Below, one piece after another: positions 17,030 through 26,159 of a stretch of 64,000 nt of DNA. The notes beneath the pieces were generated by a model. The model ran no database searches, was not told where the DNA came from, and was given only the letters and a program-made list of their open reading frames with translations. Origin of the DNA: Candidatus Mediterraneibacter faecavium (GTDB lineage: Bacteria; Bacillota; Clostridia; Lachnospirales; Lachnospiraceae). The stretch covers positions 51,387 to 115,386 of the forward strand of contig DWVY01000007.1 of the NCBI GenBank assembly GCA_019119995.1, given 5' to 3'. The translations under genes were made by a program, and so were the position numbers. How positions within the stretch are numbered: position 1 is the first letter of the stretch; every line of letters starts with the position of its first letter.

Positions 17030-17572
17030 ATGTACTACGGAGAAATAAAAAAATGTGATATTGCAAACGGTGAAGGTGTCAGAGTTTCTCTTTTTGTTTC
17101 TGGATGTACTCATCACTGTCCGGGATGCTTTAATCAGGAGACGTGGGCGTTTGATTATGGGAGAAAATACACAGACGAAACTCAGAAGGAAATCCTTGAT
17201 GCACTTTCACCATCATATATTAACGGCCTGTCGCTGCTTGGGGGAGAGCCATTTGAGCCACAGAACCAAAAAGTACTGATAAATCTCCTGAGAAACGTGA
17301 AAGCGCTGTATCCCCAGAAGACAGTGTGGTGCTACAGTGGTTATCTGTTTGACAGGGATCTCCTGAGTGAAAGCAGGGCCCGATGCGAGTATACAGATGA
17401 GATGTTGTCTATGATCGATATATTAGTGGACGGAAGATTTGTTGAGACGCTCAAAGATATCAGACTTGTCTTTAAAGGTTCGACAAACCAGAGAATCATA
17501 GATGTGTCAAAAAGCAAGGGGGCAGGGAAAATAATACTCTGGAAACCACAAATAACGGGAAGGCAGGTATGA
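17030..17572 (+). CDS. nrdG: Anaerobic ribonucleotide reductase activating protein
   Basis: A 180-residue radical SAM enzyme that installs the glycyl radical on NrdD. The cluster motif C-x3-C-x2-C is seen in SGCTHHCPGCFNQETW, followed by LSLLGGEPFEPQ (the glycine-rich SAM-binding GGE) and later IDILVDGRF. The length is normal for NrdG. The ribosome binding site is weak (GAAAGCGGAACAG), consistent with a lower yield than nrdD. It is the last gene before the cobalamin riboswitch. Confidence 0.93.
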   Translation: MYYGEIKKCDIANGEGVRVSLFVSGCTHHCPGCFNQETWAFDYGRKYTDETQKEILDALSPSYINGLSLLGGEPFEPQNQKVLINLLRNVKALYPQKTVWCYSGYLFDRDLLSESRARCEYTDEMLSMIDILVDGRFVETLKDIRLVFKGSTNQRIIDVSKSKGAGKIILWKPQITGRQV

Positions 17573-17679
17573 GATAACAGTTCGGTAAAGACTATTATAC
17601 GTCAACTGAATATTTTTGTATTGTAATGTAAAATAAAACATGATAAACTAATTTTCGAACATAACATTGCCAAGTGAAG

Positions 17680-17890
17680 GATTCCTTTCATAGGATGAAT
17701 TTTAAAAGGGAACGGAGTGAGAATCTCCGGCGATCCGGTCACTGTAATCCAGGAGCATATCCTGAGGAGGTGCCATTGCAGCTTTGCTGTGAGAAGGTGC
17801 AGGATATGTGTTGATAGGTAAGCCAGGAAACCTGCTCGGCAGTGAAGATGGGGCTTCCGAGGAAAGCTGACATCTGCGGAAACTGGAAAG
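17680..17890 (+). promoter_or_regulatory. Cobalamin (B12) riboswitch
   Basis: The ordered core elements of the B12 aptamer are visible: AAAAGGGAACGGAGTGAGAA, then CTCCGGCGATCCGGTCACTG, and the B12 box AAGCCAGGAAACCTGC (17820-17835). A possible promoter, TTGTAA (17621) and TAAACT (17644) with a 17-bp spacer, lies upstream. An intrinsic terminator follows. The gene it controls is a B12-independent dehydratase, with a B12-type ABC transporter downstream. Confidence 0.88.
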
Positions 17891-17915
17891 AGTTATCTTT
17901 TAAGTTTTCCTGATG

Positions 17916-17941
17916 CCTGCCTGTGAGAGCAGGTTTTTCTT
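17916..17941 (+). terminator. Expression-platform terminator of the cobalamin riboswitch
   Basis: CCTGC (17916-17920) and GCAGG (17929-17933) form a short hairpin followed by TTTTTCTTTT. The GCAGG arm could alternatively pair with CCTGC of the B12 box (17831-17835), which offers a plausible antiterminator switch. Confidence 0.65.
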
Positions 17942-18026
17942 TTATGGGTGGTTCTGCCCGGAGAAATCCATATGCATGCGGAAAACCTCATCTGTCAGTA
18001 TTGATAGAGAGGAGTGCAAATGAAAA

Positions 18027-20561
18027 ATGGGAAAGTATAAGTACACCACAGAAGAAGCAAAAAAATCTGACCGGATCCCGAAGCTGGTGGAGGATCTTTA
18101 TGCGAAGATGCCTGAGATCGAATCGGCAAGGGCCGTCCTGCTCACAGAATCATACCGGCAGACGGAAAACGAGCCGATGGTGATACGCAGGGCGAAGGCG
18201 TTCCGCCATATTCTGGAGAATATTCCGATCATTATCCGTGACAGGGAGCTGATCGTCGGGAGTACGACGATCGCGCCGAGAGGCTGCCAGACCTATCCGG
18301 AATTTTCTTATGAATGGCTGGAGGCTGAGTTTGATACAGTGGAGACAAGGATTGCCGATCCGTTTTATATTTCCGAACAGACCAAGCGGGAACTGAAAGA
18401 GGCGAACGCCTACTGGAAGGGAAAGACGACCAGCGATCTTGCTACTTCATATATGGAACCGGAAACTCTGACAGCGATGGAACATAATATTTTTACTCCG
18501 GGAAATTATTTCTACAACGGGGTCGGGCATGTGACAGTTAAATATGAGGAAGTCCTTGCCATCGGGTTTGCAGGGATCAGGGCGAAAGCGGAAAAAGAAC
18601 TGGAGAGCATGAGTCTGGCAGACGGTGATTATCAGAAAAAATCCAGATTCCTGGAAGCGGTGATGATCAGCTGCGACGCAGCGGTGACTTACGCAAACAG
18701 ATACAGTGCACTGGCGAAGAAAGAGGCGCAGTCCTGTCAGGATCCGGCCCGGAGAAAAGAACTTCTCCGGATTGCGGAGAACTGCGCGAATGTACCGGAA
18801 AACGGAGCGCAAAGCTTCTATGAGGCGTGCCAGTCTTTCTGGTTCGTACAGCAGCTCCTTCAGATCGAATCCAGCGGACATTCAATCTCGCCCGGACGTT
18901 TTGACCAGTATATGTATCCTTATTATAAGAAGGATCTTGATGCGGGAAAGATCACCAGAGAGTCGGCGCAGGAGCTTCTGGACTGTATCTGGGTGAAATT
19001 AAATGATCTGAATAAATGCAGGGATGCGGTGTCAGCGGAAGGATTCGCGGGATACAGCCTCTTCCAGAATCTGATCGTGGGCGGACAGGACGCGGACGGG
19101 ATCGATGTGACAAATGACCTGTCATTCATGTGCATCGACGCGTCGAAGCATGTCTTCCTCCCGCAGCCCTCACTGTCGGTACGCGTCTGGAACGGCTCAT
19201 CCCACGAACTTCTGATCCGCGCGGCGGAACTGACCCGTACCGGGATCGGACTTCCGGCGTATTACAATGACGAAGTGATCATCCCGGCGCTGATCAGCCG
19301 GGGTCTGACGATGGAAGATGCCAGAGAATACAATATCATCGGCTGTGTGGAACCGCAGAAAGCAGGAAAGACGGAAGGATGGCACGACGCTGCGTTCTTT
19401 AATATGTGCCGGCCGCTGGAACTGGTATTCTCAAACGGGATGGATAAAGGCGTCCAGGTCGGGCTGAAGACAGGAAATGTAGAGGAGATGAAAACGTTCG
19501 ATGAATTTTATGACGCTTACAAGGCGCAGATGAAATATGCCATCGAACTGCTGGTGAATGCGGACAATGCCATAGATATGGCGCATGCGGAACGCTGTCC
19601 TCTTCCCTTTGAATCTTCTATGGTGGACGACTGCATCCATCGTGGCAGGGCGCTGCAGGAGGGCGGCGCAGTCTATAACTTCACCGGTCCTCAGGGGTTT
19701 GGCATTGCCAACATGGCGGATTCCCTGTATGCGGTCAAGAAACTGGTCTACGATGAAAAGAAAGTCACGATGAAAGAACTGAAGGAAGCGCTTGCCACGA
19801 ATTACGGGAAAGGTCTCAGCAAGGAAGATGTGGCGGCGGTTACCGCACAGATTGCTGGAGATTTGAGAAATGCAGGCCGGAAGATCACGGAAAAGGGGAT
19901 CAGCGCGATTCTGAACACAGTGATCGCGGCTTCGGAGTCGCCGGCGGTAAAGCAGAACGGCGAACGGATTCTGGAGCTTATTGAGGAAGTGCCAAAATTC
20001 GGGAACGATATCCCGGAGGTGGATGCATTTGCAAGGGATGTGGCTTATACATACACAAGGCCGCTCCAGAATTACAGGAACCCGAGGGGCGGAATGTTCC
20101 AGGCGGGGCTTTATCCGGTTTCTGCAAATGTGCCGCTTGGGGCGCAGACCGGAGCAACGCCGGACGGACGCCTGGCGCACCAGCCTGTGGCGGACGGGGT
20201 ATCGCCGTCAGCCGGAAAAGACGTAAACGGTCCTACAGCGGCGGCAAATTCTGTTGCGCGGCTGGATCATTATATCGCTTCCAACGGAACCCTCTTTAAC
20301 CAGAAGTTCCATCCGTCAGCACTCAGCGGACGGCAGGGACTGGAGAATTTTGTGGGGTTGATCCGCTCTTACTTCGATCAGAAGGGAAGCCATATGCAGT
20401 TTAATGTTGTCAGCAGGGAGACTCTCCTGGATGCACAGGAGCACCCGGAGAACTATAAGCATCTTGTCGTGCGTGTGGCCGGATACAGTGCGCTGTTTAC
20501 GACGCTGTCCCGTTCCCTGCAGGACGATATCATCCGCAGGACAGAGCAGCAGGGATTCTGA
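18027..20561 (+). CDS. B12-independent glycerol/1,2-propanediol dehydratase (glycyl radical enzyme)
   Basis: The 844-residue protein matches the Clostridium butyricum DhaB1 / Roseburia propanediol dehydratase group. The diol-dehydratase motif GCVEPQKAGKTEGWHD supplies Cys440, Glu442 and Asp454 at the known C, +2, +14 spacing. His168 (YNGVGHVTV) and His285-Ser286 (SGHSISPGRFDQY) match the other active-site positions. RVAGYSA places the glycyl radical at Gly819. It should dehydrate 1,2-propanediol to propanal or glycerol to 3-hydroxypropanal. About 50 extra residues (around 610-665) are present compared with DhaB1. There is no N-terminal encapsulation-peptide extension. A six-codon frame (ATG 18020) overlaps the start and has the better-spaced ribosome binding site. 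Confidence 0.92.
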   Translation: MGKYKYTTEEAKKSDRIPKLVEDLYAKMPEIESARAVLLTESYRQTENEPMVIRRAKAFRHILENIPIIIRDRELIVGSTTIAPRGCQTYPEFSYEWLEAEFDTVETRIADPFYISEQTKRELKEANAYWKGKTTSDLATSYMEPETLTAMEHNIFTPGNYFYNGVGHVTVKYEEVLAIGFAGIRAKAEKELESMSLADGDYQKKSRFLEAVMISCDAAVTYANRYSALAKKEAQSCQDPARRKELLRIAENCANVPENGAQSFYEACQSFWFVQQLLQIESSGHSISPGRFDQYMYPYYKKDLDAGKITRESAQELLDCIWVKLNDLNKCRDAVSAEGFAGYSLFQNLIVGGQDADGIDVTNDLSFMCIDASKHVFLPQPSLSVRVWNGSSHELLIRAAELTRTGIGLPAYYNDEVIIPALISRGLTMEDAREYNIIGCVEPQKAGKTEGWHDAAFFNMCRPLELVFSNGMDKGVQVGLKTGNVEEMKTFDEFYDAYKAQMKYAIELLVNADNAIDMAHAERCPLPFESSMVDDCIHRGRALQEGGAVYNFTGPQGFGIANMADSLYAVKKLVYDEKKVTMKELKEALATNYGKGLSKEDVAAVTAQIAGDLRNAGRKITEKGISAILNTVIAASESPAVKQNGERILELIEEVPKFGNDIPEVDAFARDVAYTYTRPLQNYRNPRGGMFQAGLYPVSANVPLGAQTGATPDGRLAHQPVADGVSPSAGKDVNGPTAAANSVARLDHYIASNGTLFNQKFHPSALSGRQGLENFVGLIRSYFDQKGSHMQFNVVSRETLLDAQEHPENYKHLVVRVAGYSALFTTLSRSLQDDIIRRTEQQGF

Positions 20562-20630
20562 GGGCGGCGAGGGAGATAAGCCGCCTTCATGGAAGAAAAC
20601 AGGATGGAACAAGAAGGAGTTTAGAGGCGG

Positions 20631-21425
20631 ATGGAAGATTATCTGAAGACGAAAGGACGTATTTTTGATATACAGAGATATTCGATCCATGACGGGAACG
20701 GGATCCGGACGATCGTATTCCTGAAGGGGTGTGTGCTCCGGTGCCGCTGGTGCTGCAATCCGGAGTCCCAGGAATACCGGATCCAGACTATGACCGTGCA
20801 GGGAAAGCCCAAAGTGATCGGAAGGGACGTCACGGTTGGAGAGGTTATGGAGACGGTTGTAAAGGACAGACCGTACTACCGCCGCACCGGCGGAGGAATG
20901 ACTCTCTCCGGCGGGGAGAGTCTGTGTCAGCCGGAATTTGCCCGGGATCTTCTCCGCGCGGCGAAAGAGTCGGGGATCAGTACGGCGATGGAGAGCATGG
21001 GGTGTGCCGGGTATGATGTGATCCGGGAGATCCTGCCTTATCTGGACCAGTATCTGATGGACATTAAGCATATGGATCCGGAAAAGCACAGGGAGTTTAC
21101 CGGGAAACGGAACGACCTGATGTTGGAAAATGCAAAGAAGATCGCAGATTCGCATATGACGGAACTGAGTATCCGGATTCCGGTGATACCAGGGTTCAAC
21201 GACACGCCGCAGGAGATCGCTGCGATCGCCGCTTATACGGGAGAACTGAAAAATGTACGGCGGATGCACCTGCTCCCCTATCACAGGCTGGGGCAGGACA
21301 AATACGAAGGGCTTGGAAGACCTTATCTGATGGGGGATGTGGAGCCGCCGTCAAATGAAAAAATGCAGGAACTTCTCGAGGTGGCGGAGAAATATTCCGG
21401 TATAGAATGTCAGATTGGAGGATAA
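20631..21425 (+). CDS. Glycyl radical enzyme activase (radical SAM), compact form
   Basis: A 264-residue radical SAM enzyme that activates the preceding dehydratase. The motif FLKGCVLRCRWCCNPESQ carries C-x3-C-x2-C, and TGGGMTLSGGESLCQPEF is the SAM-binding region. RIFDIQRYSIHDGNGIRT is the usual activase N-terminus. The cysteine-rich insert with two extra 4Fe-4S sites that follows this motif in DhaB2-type activases is missing; the sequence goes straight from NPESQEYRIQTM to the next strand. It therefore appears to hold a single cluster. It is 69 bases after the dehydratase and six bases before the transporter lipoprotein gene. Confidence 0.9.
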   Translation: MEDYLKTKGRIFDIQRYSIHDGNGIRTIVFLKGCVLRCRWCCNPESQEYRIQTMTVQGKPKVIGRDVTVGEVMETVVKDRPYYRRTGGGMTLSGGESLCQPEFARDLLRAAKESGISTAMESMGCAGYDVIREILPYLDQYLMDIKHMDPEKHREFTGKRNDLMLENAKKIADSHMTELSIRIPVIPGFNDTPQEIAAIAAYTGELKNVRRMHLLPYHRLGQDKYEGLGRPYLMGDVEPPSNEKMQELLEVAEKYSGIECQIGG

Positions 21426-21430
21426 GGAAA

Positions 21431-22537
21431 ATGAAAAATAAATTTGTAAAGAAACTGACAGCATGCGCCCTTGCGGCGGCTCTGGTAACAGGGCTTGCGG
21501 CCTGTGGGACGAAAGAAGAAGGGAACAACAGCGGAGATGCGGGGCGCATCAGCTCAGAGGACGTAGTGGAGGATAATAAAGCGTCCGACAGCGATGCCGC
21601 AGCAAATGAGGAAGACGCAGGGACTACCCGCACAGAATATCCCCTTACCATTACCTCTTATGGTCCGGATGGGGAGGAATATACCTCTACCTATGAGAAA
21701 GCGCCGGAAAAGGTGGTGGCCGTATATCAGGGATGTGTGGAGACTTTGTTGGCGCTGGGGCTGGAAGATCATATCGTTGCAACAGCAGGGCTGGACAATG
21801 CGGTTCCGGACGATTTGAAAGCCGCATTTTCCAAGACAGATTATCTCGATGAATTTACTCCGTCCAAAGAAACTGTGACCATGCTGGAACCGGATATGAT
21901 TTTTTCCTGGGTGTCCCTCTTTGATGCGGATACGTTAGGAGCCCCGGAAGAATGGGAAGAAAAAGGGACAAACGTATATATCAATACGAATACCGCCGTC
22001 AAAGAAGATTCGCTGGAAAATGAATATACGGATATCCTGAATATGGGTAAGATCTTTGATGTGCAGGATCGGGCAGAAGAGATTGTCAATAACATGAAAG
22101 ACACCATAGCGGATGTCAAGGAGAAGACGGCAGAGCAGGAAGATAAGCCGACGGTCATGGTAGTGGAGAGCATGAACGACAGTTTCACCAATTATGGCGC
22201 TTCCAGCGTTGCGGGAGATATGGTGACGCAGCTTGGCGGTATTCTGGCAAATGAGGACGCTTCTTCCGTAGGGAAAGAAGATATCGTGGCGGCGGATCCG
22301 GATGTGATCTTTGTAGTTTATATGCCGTATACAGGGGACGATCCGGAAACAGTAAAACAGGAGAAGCTGGACGTGATCTTAAAGGATGATGCATTTGCAA
22401 GTCTGAGTGCGGTAAAAAATGACAGAGTGGTTCCGATCATGCTCAGCGAGATGTATGCGAGCGCAACAAGGACGCAGGACGGAATCGAGACGATCGCGCA
22501 GGGGCTTTATCCTGATATTGAGCTGGAAACAGAGTAA
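21431..22537 (+). CDS. ABC transporter substrate-binding lipoprotein (BtuF/FepB-like)
   Basis: A 368-residue periplasmic-binding-type lipoprotein anchored outside the membrane. The signal peptide FVKKLTACALAAALVTGLAAC ends in an LAAC lipobox, followed by a low-complexity linker. The class III binding-protein fold is marked by KVVAVYQGCVETLLALGLED and AADPDVIFVVYMPY. GGAGGATAAGG precedes ATG 21431. Proteins of this family bind cobalamin, haem or ferric siderophores. The upstream cobalamin riboswitch makes a corrinoid the leading guess, but a siderophore cannot be excluded. Confidence 0.85.
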   Translation: MKNKFVKKLTACALAAALVTGLAACGTKEEGNNSGDAGRISSEDVVEDNKASDSDAAANEEDAGTTRTEYPLTITSYGPDGEEYTSTYEKAPEKVVAVYQGCVETLLALGLEDHIVATAGLDNAVPDDLKAAFSKTDYLDEFTPSKETVTMLEPDMIFSWVSLFDADTLGAPEEWEEKGTNVYINTNTAVKEDSLENEYTDILNMGKIFDVQDRAEEIVNNMKDTIADVKEKTAEQEDKPTVMVVESMNDSFTNYGASSVAGDMVTQLGGILANEDASSVGKEDIVAADPDVIFVVYMPYTGDDPETVKQEKLDVILKDDAFASLSAVKNDRVVPIMLSEMYASATRTQDGIETIAQGLYPDIELETE

Positions 22538-22557
22538 TAGAGCATGGAGAAAAGAAC

Positions 22558-23622
22558 ATGAAAAAGACAGTGGTGAAAGGACCGGTATTCGGCATGATCA
22601 TCACAGCGTTGCTAGTGGGGCTGGTATTATCTGTACTGGCCTCCATTACGTTTGGAAATGCCGATATCTCAATCAAAGAAGTGTATCAGGTGATCTTATA
22701 TGAGATCTTCCATATCGACGGCTTTTCTTCATATGCAGAAGGAGCTGTGCATGATGTGGTATGGCTGATCCGGTTTCCGCGGGTGCTGATGGCGGTGGGA
22801 ATCGGGATGGGGCTGTCCATGTGCGGAGTTGTGATGCAGGCGGTAGTGAAGAACCCGTTGGCAGATCCTTATGTTTTGGGAGTTTCTTCCGGTGGATATC
22901 TGGGAGCGGCAGCATCAGTCCTGCTGGGGATCGGATCTGCGTTTGGGGATAATGCTATGGGGATCATGGCGTTTATCGGGGCAATGGCGGCCTCCTTTGC
23001 AGTTCTGTTTATCTCTGGTGTGGGCGGACGCTCCAATGCCGGGAAGCTGATCCTTGCAGGTATGGCGATCAGTTCGGTCTGCTCTGCCTTTGCCAATTTT
23101 CTTATCTATATTTCACAGAACCGGGAAGCAACGGCGCAGATATCCTACTGGAGTATGGGAAGCCTTGCGGCGGCGGACTGGGACAATGTGCCGGTGATTC
23201 TTCCGATCATGTTCATTGCTTCGCTGATATTCTGGACACAGTCACGGAACCTGAATCTGATGCTGCTTGGAGATGAGACGGCAGTCACACTGGGAACAGA
23301 TTTACACCGGGCGCGTATCGCCTATATGATGCTGTCCTCTTTTATGGTAGGATTTGCAGTGTGTGCTGCCGGTATGATCGGATTTGTGGGATTGATCATT
23401 CCGCATGCGGTTCGGATGATATTTGGTACGGATCACAGGAGACTTTTGCCGGTGAGCGCTCTTGTAGGAGCTATCTTTCTATTATGGGCGGATGTGGCGT
23501 GCCGTGTGATCCTGCCTCACTCCGAGCTTCCTATCGGAATCCTTATTTCATTGATCGGAGCGCCTTGCTTTATCTATCTGATGGTAAGAAAATCCTATGG
23601 GTTCGGAGGAAAAGAGTCATGA
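22558..23622 (+). CDS. FecCD/BtuC-type ABC transporter permease
   Basis: A 354-residue membrane permease with about ten transmembrane helices. Family hallmarks are RFPRVLMAVGIGMGLSMCGV, NPLADPYVLGVSSGGYLGAA and GFVGLIIPHAVRMIFGTDHR, the last two being the loop regions that contact substrate-binding and ATPase subunits. It shares its last bases with the ATPase start (ATGA), so the two are translationally coupled. Together with the lipoprotein it forms a vitamin B12- or iron-complex importer. Confidence 0.9.
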   Translation: MKKTVVKGPVFGMIITALLVGLVLSVLASITFGNADISIKEVYQVILYEIFHIDGFSSYAEGAVHDVVWLIRFPRVLMAVGIGMGLSMCGVVMQAVVKNPLADPYVLGVSSGGYLGAAASVLLGIGSAFGDNAMGIMAFIGAMAASFAVLFISGVGGRSNAGKLILAGMAISSVCSAFANFLIYISQNREATAQISYWSMGSLAAADWDNVPVILPIMFIASLIFWTQSRNLNLMLLGDETAVTLGTDLHRARIAYMMLSSFMVGFAVCAAGMIGFVGLIIPHAVRMIFGTDHRRLLPVSALVGAIFLLWADVACRVILPHSELPIGILISLIGAPCFIYLMVRKSYGFGGKES

Positions 23623-24374
23623 AAATAAATGCGGAAGATATCCGCCTTTCCTACGGGGCGGCAGAAATTTTAAGGGGAGTCAGTATCCGGGCAGAGGGAC
23701 ATGAGTTCGTTGGTCTGATCGGGCCGAACGGGAGCGGAAAATCTACACTTCTGAAATGTATTTACCGGGTGTTAAAGCCGGATGAAGGAGCGGTCTGGTT
23801 GGATGGGAACGAACTTTCCGCTCTTTCAGTGAAAGAATCTGCAAAAAAGCAGGCTGTGGTTGCACAGCATAATTACTATAATTTTGAGTTTACGGTGCGG
23901 GAAGTCGTGTTGATGGGGCGCGCACCTCATAAGAAAGCACTGGAAAGGGACAATGCGGAAGATTACCGGATCGTGGAGGCGGCGCTTGAAACGGTTGGCT
24001 TATCCGGGTTTGTAGACAGGAGTTTCTCTACCCTGTCCGGAGGCGAACAGCAGCGCGTCATCCTTGCCCGTGCGCTTGCCCAGCAGACACCCTGCCTGAT
24101 TCTGGATGAGCCGACGAACCATCTGGACATTACCCATCAGCTCCAGATGATGCGGATTGTAAAAAATCTGGATGTCACTGTTCTCTCTGCTGTTCATGAT
24201 CTGAATATTGCGGCGATGTTCTGTGACCGGATCTATGCGATACAGGATGGGCAGATTGTAGGGGAAGGAACTCCGGAAGAATTGTTTACTCCTGGGTTTA
24301 TTCGGGAAATATATGGCGTGGAAGCAGAGGTTGTAAAAGACAGCAGAGGACAGATGCATATTTTGTTTTTGTAA
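23619..24374 (+). CDS. FecE/BtuD-type ABC transporter ATP-binding protein
   Basis: A 251-residue ATPase. Walker A is GPNGSGKSTLLKC, the signature is STLSGGEQQRVILARAL, and Walker B is CLILDEPTNHLDI. ATG 23619 was chosen because it overlaps the permease stop and gives the family N-terminus MKINAEDIRLSYG; the longer frame lies inside the permease gene. It powers the importer encoded by the two preceding genes and ends the riboswitch-headed run before a bidirectional terminator. Confidence 0.92.
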   Translation: MKINAEDIRLSYGAAEILRGVSIRAEGHEFVGLIGPNGSGKSTLLKCIYRVLKPDEGAVWLDGNELSALSVKESAKKQAVVAQHNYYNFEFTVREVVLMGRAPHKKALERDNAEDYRIVEAALETVGLSGFVDRSFSTLSGGEQQRVILARALAQQTPCLILDEPTNHLDITHQLQMMRIVKNLDVTVLSAVHDLNIAAMFCDRIYAIQDGQIVGEGTPEELFTPGFIREIYGVEAEVVKDSRGQMHILFL

Positions 24375-24410
24375 AGTGGAATGATAATTGACAATAATAT
24401 TATGTAAATT

Positions 24411-24442
24411 AACAGGCGGTAGCATATTTGCGGCCGCCTGTT
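24411..24442. terminator. Bidirectional terminator between ABC operon and relaxase gene
   Basis: AACAGGCGG (24411-24419) pairs perfectly with CCGCCTGTT (24434-24442) between two convergent genes. The relaxase stop codon lies in the right arm. Confidence 0.75.
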
Positions 24443-26159
24443 ATCGTTCGAGGCTGTGATCATTCCTTTGTTGCCGAACTGTTCTTTTTGGTTGACGTTC
24501 TGTCTTCTGTGCCATACGCTTTCTGAAAGCCTGCTCCCGGAAGATATCCGGATCTTCTCCCAGGCGTTCATCCACTGCATTTGCCGCATCGCTGAACCGG
24601 AAGGAGTCATATTTCTGCCCGAATTTTTCCTGCAAAGTAAATCGTGTCTGTTCCCGGACAGCATCTCGGGACTCGGTTCTGGCATCCAGCAGTTCGTAGG
24701 ATTTCTCCGGACTGACGGATGTTTTGATTTTCCGGAAACGTTCCTGGCTGTCATCCAACTGTGCAGACAGGGTTTCATACTGTTGATCCAGCCGGTTCAA
24801 GAAGTCCTGCTGTTTCTGGCAGACAGATTCACTGGTTTTTAATTCTGCTTCACTGTGAAAATAGTTGTTATAGATCAGCCGTTCTTTCTGAGACAGAAGT
24901 TCTTCGATCTCCTCAGTAAGAGTGGTGATCTTCTGGCTGATCTGATAATAGCGGACGGGCTGCAGGAGACTGAGCGCCTTTTTCTCGGCTGCAAGAGTTT
25001 TCTTTTCCGCCCGCTTTTCTTTGATCTTTCTTGTCAGTCCTTTGTACCTGGACAGTACAGGGGTAAAGTGCTCGATCCATTCCCTGACGGAAGAAGCCTG
25101 GGAGCGGTTGTGGAGCAGATGATACTGGAGAATGATCATGGTGCCCCGGAGTTTTTCCAATGCATCTGCAATGGAACGGATATTGTCCATGACTGTGCTT
25201 GTAAGTTTCGTCACCTGTTTTTTCAGTTCCAGGAGCAGCCGGTTGTCTTTCCGGATCTGTCGGTTAATCTCACAGCGATCAGAGGGAAATCCATGTTTCT
25301 CCATATCACGGGCGTGGTAGCCTTCATGGATCGTTGGCTGTTCCAGGCGCCCCTGATCAGCAAAGCTGCGGTGATCCACTCTTGCGTCAAACTGGTGAGC
25401 CTCCAGTGTCTGGTTGACTGCATCTGCCCATGCCTTCCGCCATTCCCGGAGCTGCGTTTCACTGTTCCATTGCTCGGAAATAGGGTTCTGTCTGCCGAAG
25501 CGGGTGCTTTTTGGGTGCTTGTCTGCCCGGACATATCCCTCTTTTTGTGCGGCTGTGGGTGTCATATAAATCTTCTTTTTCCCCACCTTATAAGCATATT
25601 GTTTTTCCCATCCCTCCCGCTGGACTGTCTTGAACTCAGCAGCGGTAAAGCCTTTTTCCTCACCATTTCGGATACAGAGGTATTCTTTCTGTGTCTTATA
25701 CTGCCAGCTCCCATCTGCCTCCAGAGGGCGGACAGTCAGCAGGATATGGGCGTGGGGATTATGGCCGTCCGTATCGTGGATGGCAAAGTCAGCGCACATT
25801 CCCAGATCCACAAAGTTTTTCTGAATGAAATCCCGGAGAAAGGCAATCTGGCTTTCTCTTGAGAGTTCAATAGGCAGCGCTACGACAAATTCGCGGGCAA
25901 GACGGCTGTCCTTCGCCTTTTCAGCCTGCTCTACGGCGTTCCAGAGTATTTCCCGGTCTTTCCATTCCGGCGGAGCCACAGGCGGAAGAAGGACTTCCTG
26001 ATGGGCAAGACCGTGTTTCCTGGTATAATCGTGCTGGATCCCGTCATAATCATTGTACATACGGCTGCAGCTTAAATAAGCGGAAGCAGCGACAGCGGAG
26101 CGGCCTGCGCCACGGCTGACCACTTTTGCCGACATATGGTAAATTGCGATAACGATCAT
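24441..26159 (-). CDS. MobA/MobL family relaxase (MOBQ)
   Basis: This roughly 572-residue protein nicks oriT and leads the strand during mobilization. The N-terminal relaxase domain has IAIYHMSAKVVSRGAGRSAVAASA and the metal-binding HDTDGHNPHAHILLT histidine triad. The C-terminal part is a long charged helical region. The start is uncertain: ATG 26159 lies one base after AAGGAG, ATG 26174 is further up, and MSAKVV further down, so 26159 is a compromise. It is transcribed away from the oriT at 26.5 kb. No secretion-channel genes are present, so transfer needs a helper. Confidence 0.9.
   Translation of the reverse strand: MIVIAIYHMSAKVVSRGAGRSAVAASAYLSCSRMYNDYDGIQHDYTRKHGLAHQEVLLPPVAPPEWKDREILWNAVEQAEKAKDSRLAREFVVALPIELSRESQIAFLRDFIQKNFVDLGMCADFAIHDTDGHNPHAHILLTVRPLEADGSWQYKTQKEYLCIRNGEEKGFTAAEFKTVQREGWEKQYAYKVGKKKIYMTPTAAQKEGYVRADKHPKSTRFGRQNPISEQWNSETQLREWRKAWADAVNQTLEAHQFDARVDHRSFADQGRLEQPTIHEGYHARDMEKHGFPSDRCEINRQIRKDNRLLLELKKQVTKLTSTVMDNIRSIADALEKLRGTMIILQYHLLHNRSQASSVREWIEHFTPVLSRYKGLTRKIKEKRAEKKTLAAEKKALSLLQPVRYYQISQKITTLTEEIEELLSQKERLIYNNYFHSEAELKTSESVCQKQQDFLNRLDQQYETLSAQLDDSQERFRKIKTSVSPEKSYELLDARTESRDAVREQTRFTLQEKFGQKYDSFRFSDAANAVDERLGEDPDIFREQAFRKRMAQKTERQPKRTVRQQRNDHSLER

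Noticed and set aside
18027..20561. Choline trimethylamine-lyase or pyruvate formate-lyase as identity of the glycyl radical enzyme
   Set aside because: The GCVEPQ motif with Asp at +14 and the paired active-site histidines match diol dehydratases; PFL has a Cys-Cys pair and CutC a different active-site set.
20316..21284. Minus-strand 322-codon frame across dehydratase end and activase
   Set aside because: It spans two clearly coding sense genes and shows no domain.
24855..25862. Plus-strand 335-codon frame opposite the relaxase gene
   Set aside because: It is antisense to well-conserved relaxase codons; its Phe/Leu/Cys-rich composition is a mirror of the sense gene.
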